Below are positions 23,613 to 31,679 of a stretch of 64,000 bases of DNA, piece after piece. The notes under the pieces were generated by a model, which worked only from the letters and a program-made list of their open reading frames with translations, was not told the DNA's origin and did no database searches. The position numbers and the translations under genes are program-made. The DNA is from Bacteroidales bacterium. GTDB taxonomy: Bacteria; Bacteroidota; Bacteroidia; Bacteroidales; F082. Numbering within the stretch: position 1 is the stretch's first letter; the number at the start of each line of letters is the position of its first letter. The stretch is taken from NCBI GenBank assembly GCA_016285355.1, contig JAEEQP010000001.1:103853-167852 (forward strand), in the 5' to 3' direction.

Positions 23613-26309
23613 ATGGAAATCAGCAGCAAATACAGCCCTTCGGAAGTTGAAGGCAAATGGTACGAGCATTGGATGGACAAGAACTACTTCCACTCGACCC
23701 CCGACGAACGCGAACCCTATACCATCGTGATTCCGCCACCGAATGTGACCGGTGTGCTTCACATGGGCCACATGATGAACAACACGATTCAGGATATCCT
23801 CATCCGCCGCGCCCGCATGCAGGGCAAAAATGCCTGCTGGGTGCCAGGCACCGACCACGCCTCCATCGCCACCGAAGCCAAGGTGGTGAACAAGCTGGCG
23901 CAACAGGGCATCAAGAAGACGGATATCGGCCGCGAGGAGTTCCTCAAGCACGCTTGGGACTGGACCCATGAGCATGGTGGCATCATCCTCAAGCAGTTGC
24001 GCCGCCTCGGTTGCTCCTGCGACTGGGAACGCACCTCATTCACCATGGATGACATCCGCTCGAAGAGCGTCATCCGCGCCTTCGTCGACCTCTACAACAA
24101 AGGACTGATTTACCGCGGCGTCCGTATGGTCAACTGGGACCCCAAGGCTTTGACCGCTTTGAGCGACGAGGAAGTGGTCTTCAAGGATGAGCACAGCAAA
24201 CTATTCTACCTCCGTTATTACCTCCACGAGGACGACGGCACAGGTGCCACTGGTGCTGAAGGTGAGATTATTCACACCGACGAAAAAGGTCGCCGCTATG
24301 CGGTGGTGGCCACCACGCGTCCCGAGACCATCATGGGCGATACCGCCATGTGCATCAACCCCGCCGACCCGAAGAACCAATGGCTGCGCGGCAAGAAGGT
24401 TGTGGTGCCTCTGGTTAACCGCGTCATTCCTGTCATCGAGGACGACTATGTGGACATCGAGTTCGGTACAGGCTGTCTGAAGGTCACTCCTGCCCACGAT
24501 GTAAACGACTATATGTTGGGCGAGAAACACAACTTACAAAGCATCAACATCTTCAACGATGACGCTACCATCAGCGAGGCTGCTGGCATCTATATCGGCA
24601 TGACCCGCGAAGATGTGCGCAAGCAAATCATCGTTGACATGAAAGAAGCTGGCCTGTTGGAGAAAATCGAGGACTATAATAATAAGGTGGGTTATTCCGA
24701 GCGCACCAACGTGCCGATTGAGCCGAAGCTCTCCATGCAGTGGTTCCTCAAGATGGAACACCTCGCCGACATCGCTTTGAAGCCTGTTTTGAACGGCGAT
24801 ATCAAGTTCTATCCCGCGAAATATGTCAATCTCTACCGTCACTGGTTGGAGAACATTAAGGACTGGTGCATCAGCCGCCAGCTGTGGTGGGGCCATCAGA
24901 TTCCAGCTTATTACCTGCCCGAAGGTGGCTTTGTAGTGGCCGAGACATCTGAAGAAGCCTTGAAACTTGCTATCGAAAAGACTGGCAACAAAAATTTGAC
25001 TCTCAACGACCTGCGCCAAGACGACGATGCTTTGGATACTTGGTTTAGTTCTTGGCTGTGGCCTTTGTCGCTCTTCAACGGCATCCTTGACCCAGACAAC
25101 GCTGAATTCAAATACTATTACCCCACCAACGACCTCATCACCGCCCCCGACATCATCTTCTTCTGGGTCGCCAGAATGATTATGGCTGGCGAGGAATACC
25201 AGAATGAAGTGCCGTTCAAGAATGTGTATTTCACGGGTATCGTGAGAGACAAACTCGGCCGTAAGATGTCGAAGTCATTGGGCAACTCCCCCGACCCAAT
25301 TGAACTGATTGACAAGTTCGGTGCAGACGGCGTGCGTATGGGCATGATGCTCAGCGCCCCTGCCGGCAACGATATCCTCTTCGACGAGTCGCTCTGCGAG
25401 CAAGGCCGTAACTTCTGCAACAAGATATGGAACGCCCTCCGTTTAGTGAAAGGTTGGAATGTGGACGAGAATGCCACTCAACCCGAGGCCGCCAAGATGG
25501 CTGTGAAATGGTTTGAGGCGCGCTTCAACCAAGTGCTGGCCGAGACCAACGACAATATCGACAAATACCGTCTCAGTGATGCCTTGATGGGCATCTACAA
25601 ACTCACTTGGGACGACTTCTGCTCTTGGTATCTCGAGATGGTGAAGGCTCCGCAAGGCCAAGGCATCGACCCCGTGACCTACGCTGCCACCATCCAGTTC
25701 TTCGAACACCTCATGCTGATGCTGCATCCCTTCATGCCGTTCATCACCGAGGAGATCTGGCATGCCATCGCCGAGCGCAAGGATGGCGATGACATCATCA
25801 TTGCCCAACAGCCTCGCTTCGACAGGCTCAGCGACCAGGCTGCCGCTGTTCTCAAGCAGATGGAGTTCACGCAAGAGGTCATCAACAATGTCCGTAAGGT
25901 GCGTTCTGATAAGAACATTGCCTTCCGCGACGCCATCAAGTTGGTGGTCGTGGAGAAGAACGGCAACGCCAATAAGGACTTCGACTGCGTCATCGCCAAA
26001 CTCTGCAACGTGAGCGAGATCGACTATGTGGCTGAGGCTCCCGCTGGTGCCTTCGGCTTCATCGTGGGCAGCACCGAGTTCTTCGTGCCGCTCACCGGCA
26101 GCGTCGATGTGGAGGCCGAAATCAAGAAATTGGAAGAGGAACTGAAATACGCCCAAGGCTTCCTGAAGAGCGTTGAGGCGAAGCTCTCCAACGAACGCTT
26201 CGTGAGTGGTGCTCCTGCCGCCGTTGTCGACAAGGAACGCAAAAAGAAAGCCGATGCCGAAGCCAAGATTGCTGTGATTGAGCAGCAGTTGGCGGGGCTG
26301 AGGAAATAA
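23613..26309 (+). CDS. valS: Valyl-tRNA synthetase
   Basis: The 898-residue class I enzyme charges tRNA-Val. It has the HIGH-type motif HMGH at residues 50-53, the editing domain with [13 protein letters not shown], the KMSKS motif ([10 protein letters not shown] near residue 550), the anticodon-binding domain, and a C-terminal coiled-coil arm rich in K/E ([23 protein letters not shown]). In the linker to the C-terminal part, PRFDRLSDQ is encoded by a near-perfect copy of the dispersed palindromic repeat (25811-25836). The last codons ([15 protein letters not shown]) are echoed by a remnant at 28117-28156. A terminator follows directly. Confidence 0.97.
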   Translation: MEISSKYSPSEVEGKWYEHWMDKNYFHSTPDEREPYTIVIPPPNVTGVLHMGHMMNNTIQDILIRRARMQGKNACWVPGTDHASIATEAKVVNKLAQQGIKKTDIGREEFLKHAWDWTHEHGGIILKQLRRLGCSCDWERTSFTMDDIRSKSVIRAFVDLYNKGLIYRGVRMVNWDPKALTALSDEEVVFKDEHSKLFYLRYYLHEDDGTGATGAEGEIIHTDEKGRRYAVVATTRPETIMGDTAMCINPADPKNQWLRGKKVVVPLVNRVIPVIEDDYVDIEFGTGCLKVTPAHDVNDYMLGEKHNLQSINIFNDDATISEAAGIYIGMTREDVRKQIIVDMKEAGLLEKIEDYNNKVGYSERTNVPIEPKLSMQWFLKMEHLADIALKPVLNGDIKFYPAKYVNLYRHWLENIKDWCISRQLWWGHQIPAYYLPEGGFVVAETSEEALKLAIEKTGNKNLTLNDLRQDDDALDTWFSSWLWPLSLFNGILDPDNAEFKYYYPTNDLITAPDIIFFWVARMIMAGEEYQNEVPFKNVYFTGIVRDKLGRKMSKSLGNSPDPIELIDKFGADGVRMGMMLSAPAGNDILFDESLCEQGRNFCNKIWNALRLVKGWNVDENATQPEAAKMAVKWFEARFNQVLAETNDNIDKYRLSDALMGIYKLTWDDFCSWYLEMVKAPQGQGIDPVTYAATIQFFEHLMLMLHPFMPFITEEIWHAIAERKDGDDIIIAQQPRFDRLSDQAAAVLKQMEFTQEVINNVRKVRSDKNIAFRDAIKLVVVEKNGNANKDFDCVIAKLCNVSEIDYVAEAPAGAFGFIVGSTEFFVPLTGSVDVEAEIKKLEEELKYAQGFLKSVEAKLSNERFVSGAPAAVVDKERKKKADAEAKIAVIEQQLAGLRK
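25811..25836 (+). repeat. Dispersed palindromic repeat (variant) in valS
   Basis: CTTCGACAGGCTCAGCGACC differs from the family core by one base. It codes for FDRLSD in ValS. A chance match over 20 bases is unlikely, but the segment could also be a source sequence rather than an insertion. Confidence 0.6.
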
Positions 26310-26333
26310 TGAGGCAACATAAACACAACCGAG

Positions 26334-26365
26334 CCGCCTCTCAATCATCTTGGGAGGCGGTTTTT
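26334..26365 (+). terminator. Rho-independent terminator of valS
   Basis: CCGCCTC and GAGGCGG form a 7-bp stem followed by TTTTT, 25 bases after the valS stop codon. Confidence 0.8.
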
Positions 26366-26380
26366 CAATAAAACAATAAC

Positions 26381-27517
26381 ATGGCAAACACATCCACTGT
26401 TCATATCAAGACTGATTTCGATTGTAAAGTCTATGATTATGGTCAAGAACTTGGCACGACTAAGGCTGATACCTTTTGCAGTTTTGAACTTCGCAAAGGA
26501 GAACATGAATTGACTTTTGTCTATACGAAAGACGAAAGCATTTTAAAAGCAATTACATACGAAGTAAAAGATGCAAATTGTGATTATCGGCTAATTGTAG
26601 AAATTGCAGAAACCATTTGTGATAAAGCAAAACAATTATACAATTTAAAAGATTATTCTTCAGCGTTTGCTTTATTTACAATAACTGCAGAAAAAGGTTG
26701 TGACAAAGCTTCCTATTATTTAGGAAGATATTACTGTGAGGAAAAAAATGACAAAATTCAAGCCTTCAAACATTTCCAAATCTCGGCAAACAAAGGAGAT
26801 CTTGAAGCAAAAGTTTGCTTGGGTTGTTGTTACAAAAACGGATATGGTACAAACATAAATTTAAACAAGACAATAGAACTAACACTTGATGCTGCTAATA
26901 AAGGCAATGAGAGAGCCATGCGTGTAATTGGATTTTATTATGAAGAAGGCATAGGTGTTGAAAAAGACCTCACAAAGGCCGTTGAGTGGTATATTAAGGC
27001 TGCCAAGCAAGGAGATGCAATGGCTCAATATGATCTTGGCAAATGTTATTATTACGGCAATGGCATAGAGAAAAACTTCGCGAAAGCCGTCGAATGGTTC
27101 ACCAAGGCTGCTGAACTAGGAAACAAATATGCCTTCTGCCATCTTGGTGAATGTTATTATTTCGGCAATGGCGTAAAAAAAGACTTCACCAAGGCTGTAG
27201 AATGGTTTACAAAAGCGGCAGAGCAAGGTAATGCAACAGCACAATACAATCTTGGAGTTTGCTATGAAAACGGTTATGGTATTGAAAAAAACCTTAGAAA
27301 AGCATTGGAATGGTATGAAAAAGCAGCCTCTCTGGGTTGTGAAGATGGGAAAAAACAAATAAATAAAATACTATCAAAAAATAAAACATCAAATCATAAA
27401 AAACGCTGCCCTTTTAATGATTGGAATTTGGGAAGAGAAACATGGGACGCAATGACCGATGGCATGTATGGTGATTATCCTGGAAGTGTTGATGATTACG
27501 GTTTTCTTGGCTATTGA
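26381..27517 (+). CDS. Sel1-like repeat protein with a PEGA-like N-terminal domain
   Basis: The 378-residue protein has no signal peptide. Residues 1-80 (VHIKTDFDCKVYDYGQELG ... YEVKDANCDYRLIVEI) look like a small beta domain of the PEGA type. From about residue 95 to 330 there are six to seven 36-residue Sel1 repeats (AMAQYDLGKCYYYGNGIEKN, AVEWFTKAAE and variants), alpha-hairpins that bind partner proteins. The C-terminus CPFNDWNLGRETWDAMTDG is unlike Sel1. Codon use is more AT-rich than valS before it, pointing to acquisition. Sel1 proteins serve as adaptors in signalling; the partner is unknown. The gene sits in an island between valS and a valS remnant. Confidence 0.8.
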   Translation: MANTSTVHIKTDFDCKVYDYGQELGTTKADTFCSFELRKGEHELTFVYTKDESILKAITYEVKDANCDYRLIVEIAETICDKAKQLYNLKDYSSAFALFTITAEKGCDKASYYLGRYYCEEKNDKIQAFKHFQISANKGDLEAKVCLGCCYKNGYGTNINLNKTIELTLDAANKGNERAMRVIGFYYEEGIGVEKDLTKAVEWYIKAAKQGDAMAQYDLGKCYYYGNGIEKNFAKAVEWFTKAAELGNKYAFCHLGECYYFGNGVKKDFTKAVEWFTKAAEQGNATAQYNLGVCYENGYGIEKNLRKALEWYEKAASLGCEDGKKQINKILSKNKTSNHKKRCPFNDWNLGRETWDAMTDGMYGDYPGSVDDYGFLGY

Positions 27518-27597
27518 GAATGTATACAATTCCATGTCAGATGTTACCACTACGCTGAAATGCTTTAGATGCGGAAAAGGGGATTGATTTAAAGCAA

Positions 27598-27743
27598 TTA
27601 TAGTCCTTGCCGCGAAAACAAATAATCATAGAACATCGACGGAGAAATTACAAAAGGATGCTTAAGTTCGGCTTCTATGAAATCTTTGTCACCAGAAAGA
27701 ATTATGTCGACACCAACACATTCGTGTCGATTAGTATGCGCAT
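27598..27743 (-). pseudogene. PIN-domain toxin with an internal deletion
   Basis: Reading the minus strand from the ATG at 27743 gives MRILIDTNVL, the first strand of a PIN nuclease with its first acidic residue, then a stop after three more codons. In another frame, starting at the very same place, ECVGVDIILSGDKDFIEAELKHPF and the following residues to the stop at 27598 form the C-terminal PIN part with its SGDKDF acidic motif (only part quoted). The two ends are thus fused by loss of the middle (some 80-100 codons) with a frameshift. The start overlaps the end of the antitoxin gene, as in intact VapBC-like pairs. Confidence 0.75.
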
Positions 27744-27997
27744 AAGGCTACCCTTTCACGCCTAAATCCAGCCAAATCCTCAAGCATCTTGTCTTCAGAA
27801 GTCCAACCTTTGTCCTCAGCAAACATACCTTGAATTTTTCCAAGTACAACCTTGGCTGATGCACTCTTATCATTAGCTGTTTCGTTTTGCTGCCTAAGTC
27901 GCATCAGTTTCAGTAAATACTCCATCACATAGAGTTGTTCAGCGTATGAAAGTCCTGCCAACTGGCTTTCAAATGTTTTCATCTCTACTGCCGACAT
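27731..27997 (-). CDS. Antitoxin-like protein upstream of the decayed PIN toxin
   Basis: The 88-residue protein MSAVEMKTFESQLAGLSYAE ... GFRRERVALCAY is of the small antitoxin type common in Bacteroidota before PIN-domain toxins: a helical N-terminal half (LSYAEQLYVMEYLLKLMR) and a flexible tail. Its C-terminus overlaps the toxin start codon by 13 bases. It has a good -7 element (TATTTTTG at 28024-28031) and, unusually for this genome, a strong AGGAGG just before the ATG. With the toxin disrupted it is an orphan antitoxin. Confidence 0.7.
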   Translation of the reverse strand: MSAVEMKTFESQLAGLSYAEQLYVMEYLLKLMRLRQQNETANDKSASAKVVLGKIQGMFAEDKGWTSEDKMLEDLAGFRRERVALCAY

Positions 27998-28116
27998 AAT
28001 TCCTCCTTTTTGTTATCAAAATGCAAAAATACATATCTTTCATTAAACATGCATCATGTTCTGAACAAATCATACAAAAACGTATCGCCCCTGACCATGC
28101 AAACAGTCGATATTAA

Positions 28117-28156
28117 GGCCAAGATTGCCATAATCGAGCAGCAACTGGCGGGGCTT
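28117..28156 (+). pseudogene. Remnant of a valS 3' end
   Basis: The bases encode [13 protein letters not shown], against [13 protein letters not shown] at the end of the valS gene (26264-26303). At DNA level GCCAAGATTGC, GAGCAGCA and TGGCGGGGCT are identical, with differences mainly at third positions. No start or body of a synthetase is present. It lies about 1.8 kb after the true end of valS. Confidence 0.75.
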
Positions 28157-28184
28157 GTTTTTGCAACAATCCTCCAAAATCGAT

Positions 28185-28237
28185 AAAACTCTATGGAAAA
28201 ATCATAAAAATTCCGATTTTTTCCCAGAGTTTTGTCA
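28185..28237 (+). repeat. 53-bp repeat, left copy (direct repeat flanking the AAA/DUF4143 gene)
   Basis: The unit begins AAAACTCTATGGAAAAATC and ends TTTTTTCCCAGAGTTTTGTCA; it is itself a near-palindrome (AAAACTCT...AGAGTTTT). It is 51/53 identical to the copy at 29576-29628 in the same orientation. It ends 9 bases before the -7 element of the enclosed gene. Confidence 0.9.
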
Positions 28238-28245
28238 AAAATGAT

Positions 28246-28253
28246 TATTTTTG
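28246..28253 (+). promoter_or_regulatory. -7 promoter element (TATTTTTG) of the AAA/DUF4143 gene
   Basis: TATTTTTG lies 20 bases before the ATG at 28274; the TTTTGTCA end of the flanking repeat lies just upstream, in the -33 region or close to it. Confidence 0.65.
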
Positions 28254-28273
28254 CGGGGTAAAAACGATGCGAT

Positions 28274-29575
28274 ATGGAAAGAAAAGTGATGGCCGAATTG
28301 GTCAAATGGAAAGACAAGCCGAATAGGATGCCGCTCATCATGAATGGTGCGAGGCAGGTGGGAAAAACTTATATCCTGAAGGAATTCGGGCAAACTCATT
28401 TCGAGAACACCATCTATGTGCATTTGGAAAACCAAGTGGCTGCAGCCGCCATTTTTGAAGGTGACCTTAACCCTACGAGAATTGTCCAATACTTGGAAGC
28501 CTCTTACAACCAAGCAATTGTTCCAGGGAAGACTTTGATTATCTTTGACGAAATCCAAAGTAGCGAGCGGACTTTGATGGCATTGAAGGTCTTTTGCGAA
28601 GAGGCTCCACAATACCATGTGGTGGCCGCTGGAAGTCTGCTCGGTGTGGCCGTCAACCGCGAGAAATACTCCTTCCCTGTCGGCAAGGTCGACGAAATCA
28701 ATTTGTATCCTTTGGATTTTGAGGAGTTTCTTTGGGCGATGGGCAAACGGTTCTTCTCCGAGGAAATCAGAAACCACTTCGCTGACAACCAACCTTTTGA
28801 AAAGGGCATTCACGAAATGCTGACCGAATTGTATCGGCAATATCTGATTACAGGTGGTATGCCTGCTGTGGTGAAACAATTCATTGAAACGCAGAGTTTT
28901 GTGGATATTATCGACATCCAAAGCCGCATTGTCAATGAATACTTGGCGGACATGGCCAAATACGCCTCAGCCTCCACTTCAGTCAAGATCCGGGCTTGCT
29001 ATAACTCCATTCCTGCACAATTAGCGAAAGAAAACACCAAGTTCCAATACAAGATTGTGCAACGGGGCGGCAGTGCCACACTGTTCGGCGAATCCATCGA
29101 CTGGTTAGAATCGGCGGGCATCGTGCTGAAATGTCAAAAAACACAACACGGCTACATGCCCATCTCCGTCTATGCCGACCTCTCCGACTTCAAACTCTAC
29201 ATGGCCGATGTAGGCCTGCTTACCATGAAATCGGGCATCGCCTATCAGACCGTGCTTTCTTCCATTGAGCAGGACAATTCCTTCCTTGGTGCTTTGGCCG
29301 AGAACTATGTGGCACAGCAATTTATGGCCAACCACATTCCGCTGTTCTATTGGAAAAACGACAACACCGCCGAGGTGGATTTTGTGCTGCAAACCGAGAA
29401 TGGCATCATCCCGATAGAGGTAAAAAAAGGTAAACGCAACAAGGCCATTAGCATGAACCAATTCGCTAGTAAATACAATTCACCCTATTCGATTAGAATC
29501 TCCATGAAGCATTTCGGCTTCGATAACCGCATCAAGGCCGTACCGTTGTACGCCGTTTTTTGCATCACAAAATAG
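28274..29575 (+). CDS. AAA_14 ATPase with DUF4143 C-terminal domain
   Basis: The 433-residue protein belongs to a family that is very abundant and patchily distributed in Bacteroidota. Walker A is GARQVGKTYIL (about residues 25-35), Walker B TLIIFDEIQSS (about 88-98). The C-terminal DUF4143 part ends with a nuclease-like pattern: NTAEVDFVLQTENGIIPIEVKKGK, which resembles the D...ExK core of PD-(D/E)xK enzymes. The function is not established; nucleotide-driven DNA-related or defence roles have been suggested from distribution. The gene is bounded exactly by 53-bp direct repeats: the right copy starts at its stop codon. Confidence 0.9.
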   Translation: MERKVMAELVKWKDKPNRMPLIMNGARQVGKTYILKEFGQTHFENTIYVHLENQVAAAAIFEGDLNPTRIVQYLEASYNQAIVPGKTLIIFDEIQSSERTLMALKVFCEEAPQYHVVAAGSLLGVAVNREKYSFPVGKVDEINLYPLDFEEFLWAMGKRFFSEEIRNHFADNQPFEKGIHEMLTELYRQYLITGGMPAVVKQFIETQSFVDIIDIQSRIVNEYLADMAKYASASTSVKIRACYNSIPAQLAKENTKFQYKIVQRGGSATLFGESIDWLESAGIVLKCQKTQHGYMPISVYADLSDFKLYMADVGLLTMKSGIAYQTVLSSIEQDNSFLGALAENYVAQQFMANHIPLFYWKNDNTAEVDFVLQTENGIIPIEVKKGKRNKAISMNQFASKYNSPYSIRISMKHFGFDNRIKAVPLYAVFCITK

Positions 29576-29628
29576 AAAACTCTACGGAAAAATCATAAAA
29601 ATTCTGATTTTTTCCCAGAGTTTTGTCA
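29576..29628 (+). repeat. 53-bp repeat, right copy
   Basis: It differs from the left copy (28185-28237) at two positions only and begins at the base after the TAG stop codon of the enclosed gene. Confidence 0.9.
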
Positions 29629-29674
29629 GAATCAGGTATAGACACAGCACATTACATCTCTACAACACAAATTT

Positions 29675-29715
29675 GGGCTTCATCCTTTGCCAGTGAAGCC
29701 CGATTCTGTTTTTAT
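29675..29715 (+). terminator. Terminator downstream of the AAA/DUF4143 gene
   Basis: GGGCTTCA and TGAAGCCC form an 8-bp perfect stem, followed after GATTCTG by TTTTT. CAGAATC at 29627-29633 can pair with GATTCTG and extend the structure. Confidence 0.65.
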
Positions 29716-29768
29716 GTTCAGCAGAAAACTTTCCAAATACTTTTTTTGGATAATTCCACAATCTCTAT

Positions 29769-29776
29769 TATTTTTG
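29769..29776 (+). promoter_or_regulatory. -7 promoter element (TATTTTTG) of the CHAP-type hydrolase
   Basis: TATTTTTG lies 75 bases before the ATG at 29852. Confidence 0.6.
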
Positions 29777-29851
29777 CAATTCAATTGGTTTCTGCATTAG
29801 AAACAATGTACAGCCAATAATCAGATTAATAACCATTAAACACTTAAAACC

Positions 29852-30772
29852 ATGAGCAACACCGTTGATAAAGTGATTAAAATAGCCTTGGATGAAGTAG
29901 GCTATATGGAAAAATCAAAAAAAGCCTATAATAAAGACCCAAAAGTACTCGATTCCAAGGAGGAAGGTGCTGGAACTGATAACCTCACAAAGTACGGACG
30001 AGACATGCATGAATTGTATCCACAAGTGATGGATTTCGGCCAGCCATGGTGTGACTGTTTCGTCGACTGGTGTTTTTACAAAGCATACGGAGAAACAGAG
30101 GCCAAAGCGCTGTTAGGCGGTGATTTTAATGATTACACCAAGTATTCAGCAAAGTTTTATGAGAAGAAGGGGACTTGGCATACCAGTAATCCCCATGTCG
30201 GTGACCAGATTTTTTTCAAAAACAACTCAGGCATCTGTCATACCGGATTGGTGTACAAAGTGGATAAAGGATACGTTTACACCATTGAAGGGAACACCAG
30301 TCTCGCATTGGGTGTAGTGACCAACGGCTGTTGTGTGCGCACGAAAAGCTATTCGATTGAATACGAAAGAATCGCAGGTTATGGCCGACCCAATTATGAT
30401 GTGGACCCTAATACTCAGCCTGGGTTTGAAGTAACCGATGAGGAGAAATGGCAACGTCTGGTGGCCGATTTGCAAAAAGCATTGAATGCGGAGTTTGATG
30501 CTGGGTTAGTAGTGGATGGCATAGCTGGAAAGAAAACGCTGGCGGCCACCCCTAATTTAAGTATAAGGACACGTAGCACAAAACCCAACACAGTAATGGC
30601 CCTTCAAGGCCTATTGACGTATTGGGATTACAAATGTGTGATAAATGGCGATTATGATTTCGAAGTTGAAAAACAAGTCAAGAATTTTCAAAGGGAGAAA
30701 GTGAAATTGATCAATACTGATGGAGAGTTTTGGGCTCAAAAAAAGAGTTGGAAAGTACTGCTTAAACTCTAG
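29852..30772 (+). CDS. CHAP-domain (amidase/endopeptidase) protein with peptidoglycan-binding-like tail, no signal peptide
   Basis: The 306-residue protein has in its first 180 residues a CHAP/NlpC-like papain fold: catalytic Cys in FGQPWCDCFVDWCFYKAYG (about residue 67) and His in SGICHTGLVYKV (about 130), followed by GYVYTIEGNTS. The rest contains two regions (LQKALNAEFDAGLVVDGIAGKKTL and LQGLLTYWDYKCVINGDYD) of the PG_binding_1 type. It therefore likely cuts peptidoglycan cross-bridges. There is no N-terminal signal peptide, as in phage endolysins or secreted effectors that use another route. No other phage gene is near, so it could be a solitary lysin-derived gene. Confidence 0.8.
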   Translation: MSNTVDKVIKIALDEVGYMEKSKKAYNKDPKVLDSKEEGAGTDNLTKYGRDMHELYPQVMDFGQPWCDCFVDWCFYKAYGETEAKALLGGDFNDYTKYSAKFYEKKGTWHTSNPHVGDQIFFKNNSGICHTGLVYKVDKGYVYTIEGNTSLALGVVTNGCCVRTKSYSIEYERIAGYGRPNYDVDPNTQPGFEVTDEEKWQRLVADLQKALNAEFDAGLVVDGIAGKKTLAATPNLSIRTRSTKPNTVMALQGLLTYWDYKCVINGDYDFEVEKQVKNFQREKVKLINTDGEFWAQKKSWKVLLKL

Positions 30773-30804
30773 TGTAGAACAGAGATGTCATTTTGAAAAA
30801 AGTT

Positions 30805-30845
30805 ATTCTCCTCAGCTCAGTTCAGATGGCTTGGCTGAGGAGAAT
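30805..30845. terminator. 12-bp perfect hairpin downstream of the CHAP gene
   Basis: ATTCTCCTCAGC and GCTGAGGAGAAT pair perfectly around a 17-base loop, 33 bases after the stop codon. It has no long T run. Confidence 0.55.
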
Positions 30846-31009
30846 TGTATTAATTATACTTGCTCAACAATTTCAGTAATCATGCAAAAACCTTTCCGCA
30901 GAAAACACAAAAATAATCTGCGCAAACGGCATCAAAAAACACCATTTGCGCAGAAAATATCTCAATAAGTTGCGTAACTATGGGAAATATTACCCGCCTG
31001 CGCATTTTA

Positions 31010-31534
31010 TCATTTGCACCCCTCGCAGCCGCCATCGCAGCTGCCACCACAACCGGCACAGCCGCCAGCACTGAAGTCCTCATCAGTAGACTCGCGCACA
31101 TCGAGGATCTCGCCCGAGAAATGGAGGTGCTTGCCCGCCATGTCGTGGTTGAAGTCCATCTTCACGTGCTTGTCGCCAATCTCACGGACGATACCCATGA
31201 TGGGGCGACCATCGGAGGTCTGCATCATCAGTTGAGCACCGACTTTCACCATGTCCATCAGGACATCGTTTTGCATGAACATCTTTTTGTCGAGGTCCAT
31301 GATGTAGTTCTCATCGCGCTCGCCGTAGCCCTCTTCGGGGGTCAGGTGGAAGGCGTACTTGTCGCCAGGCTCCTTGCCCATCAGGTTCTCCTCAAACTTG
31401 GGCAGCAACTGGTGCATTCCGAAAATGCAGACAAAAGGATTCTCTTTGGTGGTCTCCTGCAGGATGGGACCGTTTTCGTCGTTCTCGCGCAAGACGTAGG
31501 TCATGGTGACGACGGATTGATCTTGAATTTTCAT
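31010..31534 (-). CDS. slyD: SlyD-like FKBP-type peptidyl-prolyl isomerase with Cys-rich tail
   Basis: The 174-residue protein assists folding by isomerising prolyl bonds. Its FKBP domain is split by an insert-in-flap domain as in SlyD (GKEPGDKYAFHLTPEEGYGERDEN, then KVGAQLMMQTSDGRPIMG and NHDMAGKHLHFSGEI). The last 18 residues, AGGCAGCGGSCDGGCEGCK, contain five cysteines and can bind metal; E. coli SlyD also has a metal-binding His/Cys-rich tail that feeds nickel to hydrogenase. No nickel enzyme is near, so a metal role here is inference. No clear promoter is visible; the leader region holds a long inverted repeat. Confidence 0.92.
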   Translation of the reverse strand: MKIQDQSVVTMTYVLRENDENGPILQETTKENPFVCIFGMHQLLPKFEENLMGKEPGDKYAFHLTPEEGYGERDENYIMDLDKKMFMQNDVLMDMVKVGAQLMMQTSDGRPIMGIVREIGDKHVKMDFNHDMAGKHLHFSGEILDVRESTDEDFSAGGCAGCGGSCDGGCEGCK

Positions 31535-31578
31535 TTTATAACAATTTAAATTTTAAATAATTAGGCTATTTTTCTTAA

Positions 31579-31677
31579 CTACGGATTTAGCGGATTATAC
31601 AGATTTTGTCCTAAGAATTGGGCATTTGCGCATTTAAAACCTATTTTTTCCATCCGTTTCATCCGTAAAATCCGTAG
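31579..31677. repeat. Inverted repeat in the slyD / membrane-protein spacer
   Basis: CTACGGATTT-agc-GGAT at 31579-31595 faces CATCCGTTTCATCCGTAAAA and TCCGTAG at 31652-31677, giving two imperfect complementary arms. Each arm repeats the unit CCGTnAAATCCGTAG-like or its complement. This is another REP-like family, present once here. Confidence 0.65.
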
Positions 31678-31679
31678 TT

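Noticed and set aside
28054..28341. Minus-strand open frame across the valS remnant and the ATPase start
   Set aside because: It overlaps the promoter, the 53-bp repeat and the start of a well-supported gene and has no recognisable domain.
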